Origin: Capsicum annuum | Lineage: Eukaryota; Streptophyta; Magnoliopsida; Solanales; Solanaceae | Length of the DNA stretch: 64,000 bases | NCBI RefSeq assembly: GCF_002878395.1 | Contig: NC_061121.1 | Location: forward strand, 42,553,935-42,617,934 | Reading direction: 5' to 3' | Shown: piece by piece, positions 59,901 through 64,000 of the stretch | How positions within the stretch are numbered: the first letter of the stretch is position 1 | How the letters are laid out: each line of letters starts with the position of its first letter | Position numbers and translations under genes: made by a program | Notes under the pieces: generated by a model | The model's database searches: none | What the model saw: the letters and a program-made list of their open reading frames with translations, nothing else | Told to the model about the DNA's origin: nothing

Positions 59901-60351
59901 TAGCTTTAGGGGAAAGAAGCTCTCTAAGAATGTGGTAGCAAATTCTTCCCACTCAATAGGCCCTACTTCTACAGCTCTCTCTGACTTTCACTATTTATAC
60001 CAACTGTGAGCAACATCCTGCAACTGATATGCAGCTAACTCAGCGCTCTCACTAGGAGTAACCCCTTGATATCGGTAAACTTTTGAACCTGATCGATAAT
60101 TCCTGAGGGTCCTTATCTGACTTAGACCAAAAAAAGGATGGAGGATTCATTCAGGTGAAGTCCCAAATCCTGGCTGCTGCTGAATTAGCCACTAGGTTGG
60201 CTAGAATGATAGTTGGTCATTTATTCTGAGCAGTAATTGACAGAGCAAGAGTAGTGAATACAGCTCTGAACTCTTCATGAGAAACACGTTCGCCCAAAGG
60301 ATCTTCGGGATGAGGGGTTGGCTGATTCCCATTTCTTCTTTTGGGAGGTAT
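56908..60351 (-). pseudogene. third Gypsy gag-pol polyprotein, integrase truncated
   Basis: Gag opens PPKRRNGNQPTPHPEDP at 60351, where the expected ATG reads ATA. The zinc region is CQTCGKNHKGVC and a second knuckle with Tyr for Cys (VYFRYGKLG), then GATSSATSGQRLNQLYALQ (59537-59238). Protease: LLDLGASLSF, with Leu in the DTG/DPG position, then FDVILGTDWLHSCYATI (59013-58759). [15 protein letters not shown] with FIDD intact at 58150-58161. RNase [21 protein letters not shown] and RRWLELLKDYDMSVLY (57579-57319). Integrase zinc domain: ILAEAHGACYSIHLGATKMY and KYSICQQVKIEHQKP, with one Cys lost (57132-56908). It then runs straight into LTR sequence. Many stops separate the blocks. Confidence 0.85.
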
Positions 60352-60562
60352 GTTCAGTAGAAGAAAGGGGCAATTGAATTAGACCAGACTGAGAGATTTA
60401 CTGAAGATTATGCTCACTAGCACGATATGAATACTAAAAGAAGAGAAATTGTTCCAAAAACATCTTATAGCCTCCTACACATAAATGTGCCGTGCAACAC
60501 ACCCATGCATAAGACTCTACTAGATGTGACTTTAAGACTTCCTAGGACACTATTAAACCTTA

Positions 60563-60575
60563 GGCTCTGATACCA
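60563..60575 (-). other. primer binding site, tRNA-iMet
   Basis: On the minus strand TGGTATCAGAGCC is a perfect match to the initiator-Met primer site. It lies four bases after the LTR end CGGGGCATTACA. Confidence 0.9.
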
Positions 60576-60579
60576 AGTT

Positions 60580-63236
60580 TGTAATGCCCCGAATCTGGTA
60601 TTGGGAATGCTACACGGTGCTTATCACCATGAAGGACCACAAGCTAACTCAGGACTAATATCTGTACCTGAACACAGTATAATATACTATATAAATATAG
60701 AAAAAAAGCTGAAAGGCAATAAGGTTCAAAACTGTAACATAATTGATAAACATAACATATGGATGGGGTATGAAATACCCAAAATAGCTAAAATAAACTG
60801 TCTGAACATACTGTAGTCTGAAAATCCTCTAAATAATTAAACTGTCTAAATAAGGATTTGATGAGACATGTCCCCAAACTAACTCCAACTACTGAAATAA
60901 ATTAATTAATAAGATAATAAAGTAATGATCATGTCCTTGAAGGATGAGGACTCACTGCTAACTTTAACTGCTGAGACTGGAATGCTACTGATGCTCTGGA
61001 GCTCATGCTTCTGAACCTATGGTATAAAATACCATAGCGTAAATGCGTCAGTACGATTGAATGTACTGGTATGCATGTGAGGTAGGCTAAATGCATAGGG
61101 TTCACATGCATGAACTATACTAACTGACTGGAAACATGAACGTGAGAATGCATGCATGAATACATAACATCTATAACTGAGTTCGTGATAACATGATTAC
61201 TAAATTTAAGTACTGATAACATGAGAGACTGAAAACTGTATAACTGAAATAACTAATATTGAGCGACTGTATCTGACAGTCTAGTTTTTGATGGAACTAG
61301 TTGAGTTTCATTCTGTTCTAAGTTAACTGTATCTGACAGTCCTGAATTTCGTAGAACTATCTGAGTTCTATTACTGAAACTGAATGAGTGTATCTAACAG
61401 TCCTGATCTGTAATTGAAATTGTGGGAAGTAGTCATCTAACCGACATACCCCTAATACACCATTATGGCTGAGTTGGGGTCCAATCTGTAATCCCAATTA
61501 GAAGGATGTCAATACTGCACCACTGGTAAGGACAAGCTGTGGGTGAATTTCATCTGATAGTTTCTCCAAAAGAGAATGGTGAGGCCCTCATCTGATAGTG
61601 CTTATCCACCTTATCAGCCCTCATCTAATAGTATTGATGTCTTAACCTATGTTGGATACATAGTTCTGGAATGCAAGGATGAATTATAAGAATCACACCT
61701 TCATCTGACAGTATGTGTTCCCATCCATGGGTTCGCTCGGTGCTAATTTCCACTCCCATCTGAATAGACACTAAACATGATTAATTGAACTGACTGGACT
61801 GAGTTAACTGAGTTCCGTTGACTGGAAGAATACTACTGAGATTACTGAGTTTTCCTGAGTCATGAGACTGACTGAATTTTATGGATCATGGCTTGACTGG
61901 GAGTATCTTGAAAATATTATATTGGCTCTAGGCACACAGCTAAATTGTCGGGTACAAGTACCTTCAGGACTCGATAGTATGAACTGACAAAGAATGACTT
62001 TCTTGAATACATGACCAACATCACAATCCATAATACAATAAGTTAGAGATTTTATAAAGTAGAAGTTCTAAAGCACCACAAGGTCTACACATGTTTCCAT
62101 AATTCACTAACTAAGACATTTCATCAAACATTTTACATGCATAAACTTGTACATGATTTGGGATTTCATATTATCATACTAATATGGCACTTTTCCTTTA
62201 CATAGGCATTTAATCGAACATATGGGGAGCATGCTTTGGTTATACAATCATCAACACATCTAATAATCATGGATAGATCAATCAACGTGTAAATTTAAGG
62301 GTTTATCATGATTATTATACAAATCACCGCATCCTAGGGTCAATCATGGGAATATGTAATTTCAAACATGAATCAAAACCCCACAACATCATAAACATGA
62401 ATTTCAATTCAATTTAACTCATGAACATTCTTAAATACACAAATCTTGGATTTTGAAAAGAGATTCTCGAGCTTCATGGGTGAAAGGGACCCATGAATCA
62501 ATACATTACATACCTGGGTTGTGAGTTTCTTGAAGTTCTTAGACTTGAAGAACTTGAATTTCTTAGTTTCTTGAAGAAGGATTTGGATCTTGTTCTTAGG
62601 GATTATATTTGAGAGAAAACCCTAATTTGATGTTGTAGATGTATAATGAACTTATATCCCTTGATCTGATATAATTAGAGGTTAAAACGGTGGAAAAAGA
62701 CCCAAATACCTTTTTAAAAGTGACTCTAAAATAACTGAACAAATAATGCAACGATGGGTGCAACGGTCCGTCGCTGGGTCGATGGTCCGTCGGTCCTAAC
62801 CGTCACACCTGGGCAGAATTGGGGTTTACTGCCTCTGCTGCGATGGCTTAGGTAACGGTCCGTCGCTAGCTCGATGGTCCATCGGCCTGAGCCATCACCC
62901 TTAGGAAGAAGGTGGTCTCACTGCCTCCACTTCGACGGTTTGGGTGACGGTCCATCGCTAGCTCGACGGTCCTTCGGCCCTCATCGTCACACCTGAGCAG
63001 TTTTGACTGTTTTTTGTAAAACGATCATAACTTTCTACCCTGATACCAGATTTGGATGAAATTGGTATCGTTGGAAAGCTAATTCAATTTCTCACATGAA
63101 AAAAAGTGAAAATATTAAAAATTCCATGTATATAAAAGTGGATTCATCTTTCAAATTAATTTTCTAACATACTTGGGACGAAGTTTCTAACATACTTGGG
63201 ATGATTTCAAGCTAAGTAGAAGTACGGGGTATTACA
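60580..63236 (-). repeat. 5' LTR of third Gypsy element
   Basis: 2657 bp. On + it begins TGTAATGCCCCG and ends CGGGGTATTACA, perfect inverted ends. It contains repeated CTGTATCTGACAGTC words (61265-61400), related CATCTGATAGT words (61550-61705), and the CGACGG-rich repeats at 62750-63000. Confidence 0.85.
62750..63000. repeat. ~90-bp repeats of GACGGTCCGTCG type inside LTR
   Basis: Three degenerate units share ACTGCCTC-GCGATGGCTTAGG, ACGGTCCGTCGCTAGCTCGA and TCGGCC-GAGCC-TC. Near-palindromic GACGGTCCGTCG words occur in each. The LTR remnant has the same units at about 56490-56740. Confidence 0.75.
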
Positions 63237-64000
63237 GTTTCAATTCAATTCAATTTATGGCCACCAAGGCCTTCATAAAGACATTTATCAATCATTAACC
63301 ATCTTATGCCTATGCATCAATTCAAGTACATTATTCAAACTTATGACAAGGCCATTCTCATTAACAATTTCGCAAATAGGTTGAGGGCATACCATTACCA
63401 AAGATAAAATCAAGGCAAAACCATCAAATTGGGGGTTTACCATGACCCCTTAGTTAAATCACCATTCCCATGCACCTACATGTGCAAATACCATAATAAA
63501 AGCTTCGAAAATCACAATTAAACCATGGGAAAACATTATTCAATAATAAACATTCAAAACCCTCAACCCTCGTTTCAAAAATCACGCCAATGACTCAAGA
63601 ACAATACTTTAAATTGCATGCTTTTACAAAATTAACAATGAGTGGAGAGTCACATGCCTGAATCACGAAGATATACGAAGAGAAATCAACCTTTGATCCC
63701 TTAGATGAACAAATTGGTGGAATCCTAGCTTAACTTGCTTGAGAGGATTTAGAGGGAGTGTTTAATCTGTTAACGTGTTGAATGAATTCCCCAAAAGTGT
63801 TTTATGGATGCGGGGTCTAAAGGATTTTAAGTGGAAAATGACTAAAGTGCCCACAACTTAAAAGCAGGAAAAGCATCATCCTTGGTTACAAGTCATCCAT
63901 CTACTCGTAACATCACTTTACAACTCATTACCACGAGTCATAACCAGAGCAGTCTCCAGGACACCCAACATTGTTATCCTTACGACTTAACTAACCAACT
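63237..64000 (-). repeat. Gypsy LTR fragment running off the window
   Basis: Starts TTTCAATTCAATTCAATTTA, then GGCCACCAAGGCC and, later, AAAGTGCCCACAACTT and ACTCGTAACATCAC / ACGAGTCATAACC. These word types are typical of Solanaceae Ty3/Gypsy LTRs. It is probably the continuation of the LTR at 55008-56150. No coding frame. Confidence 0.5.

Larger units (their letters stand above)
56151..63236 (-). mobile_element. third Ty3/Gypsy element, internally deleted
   Basis: Minus-strand layout: full 5' LTR 63236-60580, primer site 60575-60563, gag-pol 60351-56908, then a remnant of the 3' LTR (56907-56151). Most of the integrase, everything behind it and the start of the 3' LTR are missing, and the first ~1.8 kb of the LTR (as written on +) is also absent from the remnant. 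Sequence motifs place it near Tekay/Del chromoviruses. Confidence 0.8.

Noticed and set aside
1..64000. tRNA and rRNA genes
   Set aside because: No convincing cloverleaf, A/B box pair or rRNA core was recognised. The only tRNA-related words are retrotransposon primer sites. A tRNAscan-SE run would settle it.

Overview
The window looks like repeat-dominated plant nuclear DNA: AT-rich, with GT-AG introns inside gene-like pieces and nested LTR retrotransposons, and no bacterial-style operons. The best host guess is Solanaceae, most likely pepper (Capsicum). That guess rests on recognising, from memory, two members of the DUF1985 / Ulp1-type (C48) cysteine-protease family that is greatly expanded in pepper; it has not been searched. 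I see no intact ordinary host gene. Almost every coding stretch belongs to a transposon or to a decayed repeat-associated gene.

Region 1 (1-5.1 kb) starts with a short, structurally complete non-autonomous LTR element (225-2067) with matching LTRs, a polypurine tract and a 5-bp target duplication. It is followed by an R-X-R arrangement of a GC-richer ~480-bp repeat (R) around a ~925-bp segment (X). X recurs at 26.7 kb.

Region 2 (5.2-26.2 kb) is the unusual part. Its introns and spacers are filled with variants of a palindromic motif, ATCTGTTGCAACAGAT, which I do not see elsewhere in the window. It holds two convergent Ulp1-family pseudogenes (6.99-10.5 kb on + and 11.6-14.9 kb on -), each with a CT-rich 5' exon. 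It also holds a ~93-bp tandem array, a ~179-bp satellite-like array (15.8-17.2 kb), a 4-kb foldback with ~2-kb arms and a 7-nt loop (18.8-22.8 kb), and two paralogous short-protein genes with conserved TATA boxes (23.15 and 25.16 kb).

Region 3 (26.7-33.7 kb) holds a degenerate Ty1/Copia element on + (gag, protease, integrase, RT with YVDD, RNase H) and the 3' part of a LINE of RTE type.

Region 4 (34-54.7 kb) is a nest on the minus strand. An Athila-like Ty3/Gypsy element (gag to integrase, with a plant transposon protein gene in the env position at 36.7-37.9 kb) is split inside its integrase by a complete 9.3-kb chromodomain-bearing Ty3/Gypsy element (40329-49667) with ~2.15-kb LTRs and near-matching target duplications. 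A 1.05-kb LTR-like block next to the Athila primer site has inverted-repeat ends. Its core reappears, inverted, at 34.3-34.9 kb.

Region 5 (54.8-64 kb) holds a LINE/SINE 3' tail, a Gypsy LTR fragment, and a third minus-strand Gypsy element (56.15-63.24 kb) that has lost most of its integrase and most of one LTR. The LTR fragment beyond it runs off the window. The region as a whole is consistent with pericentromeric or other gene-poor heterochromatin in which stop codons, frameshifts and deletions have inactivated the elements.
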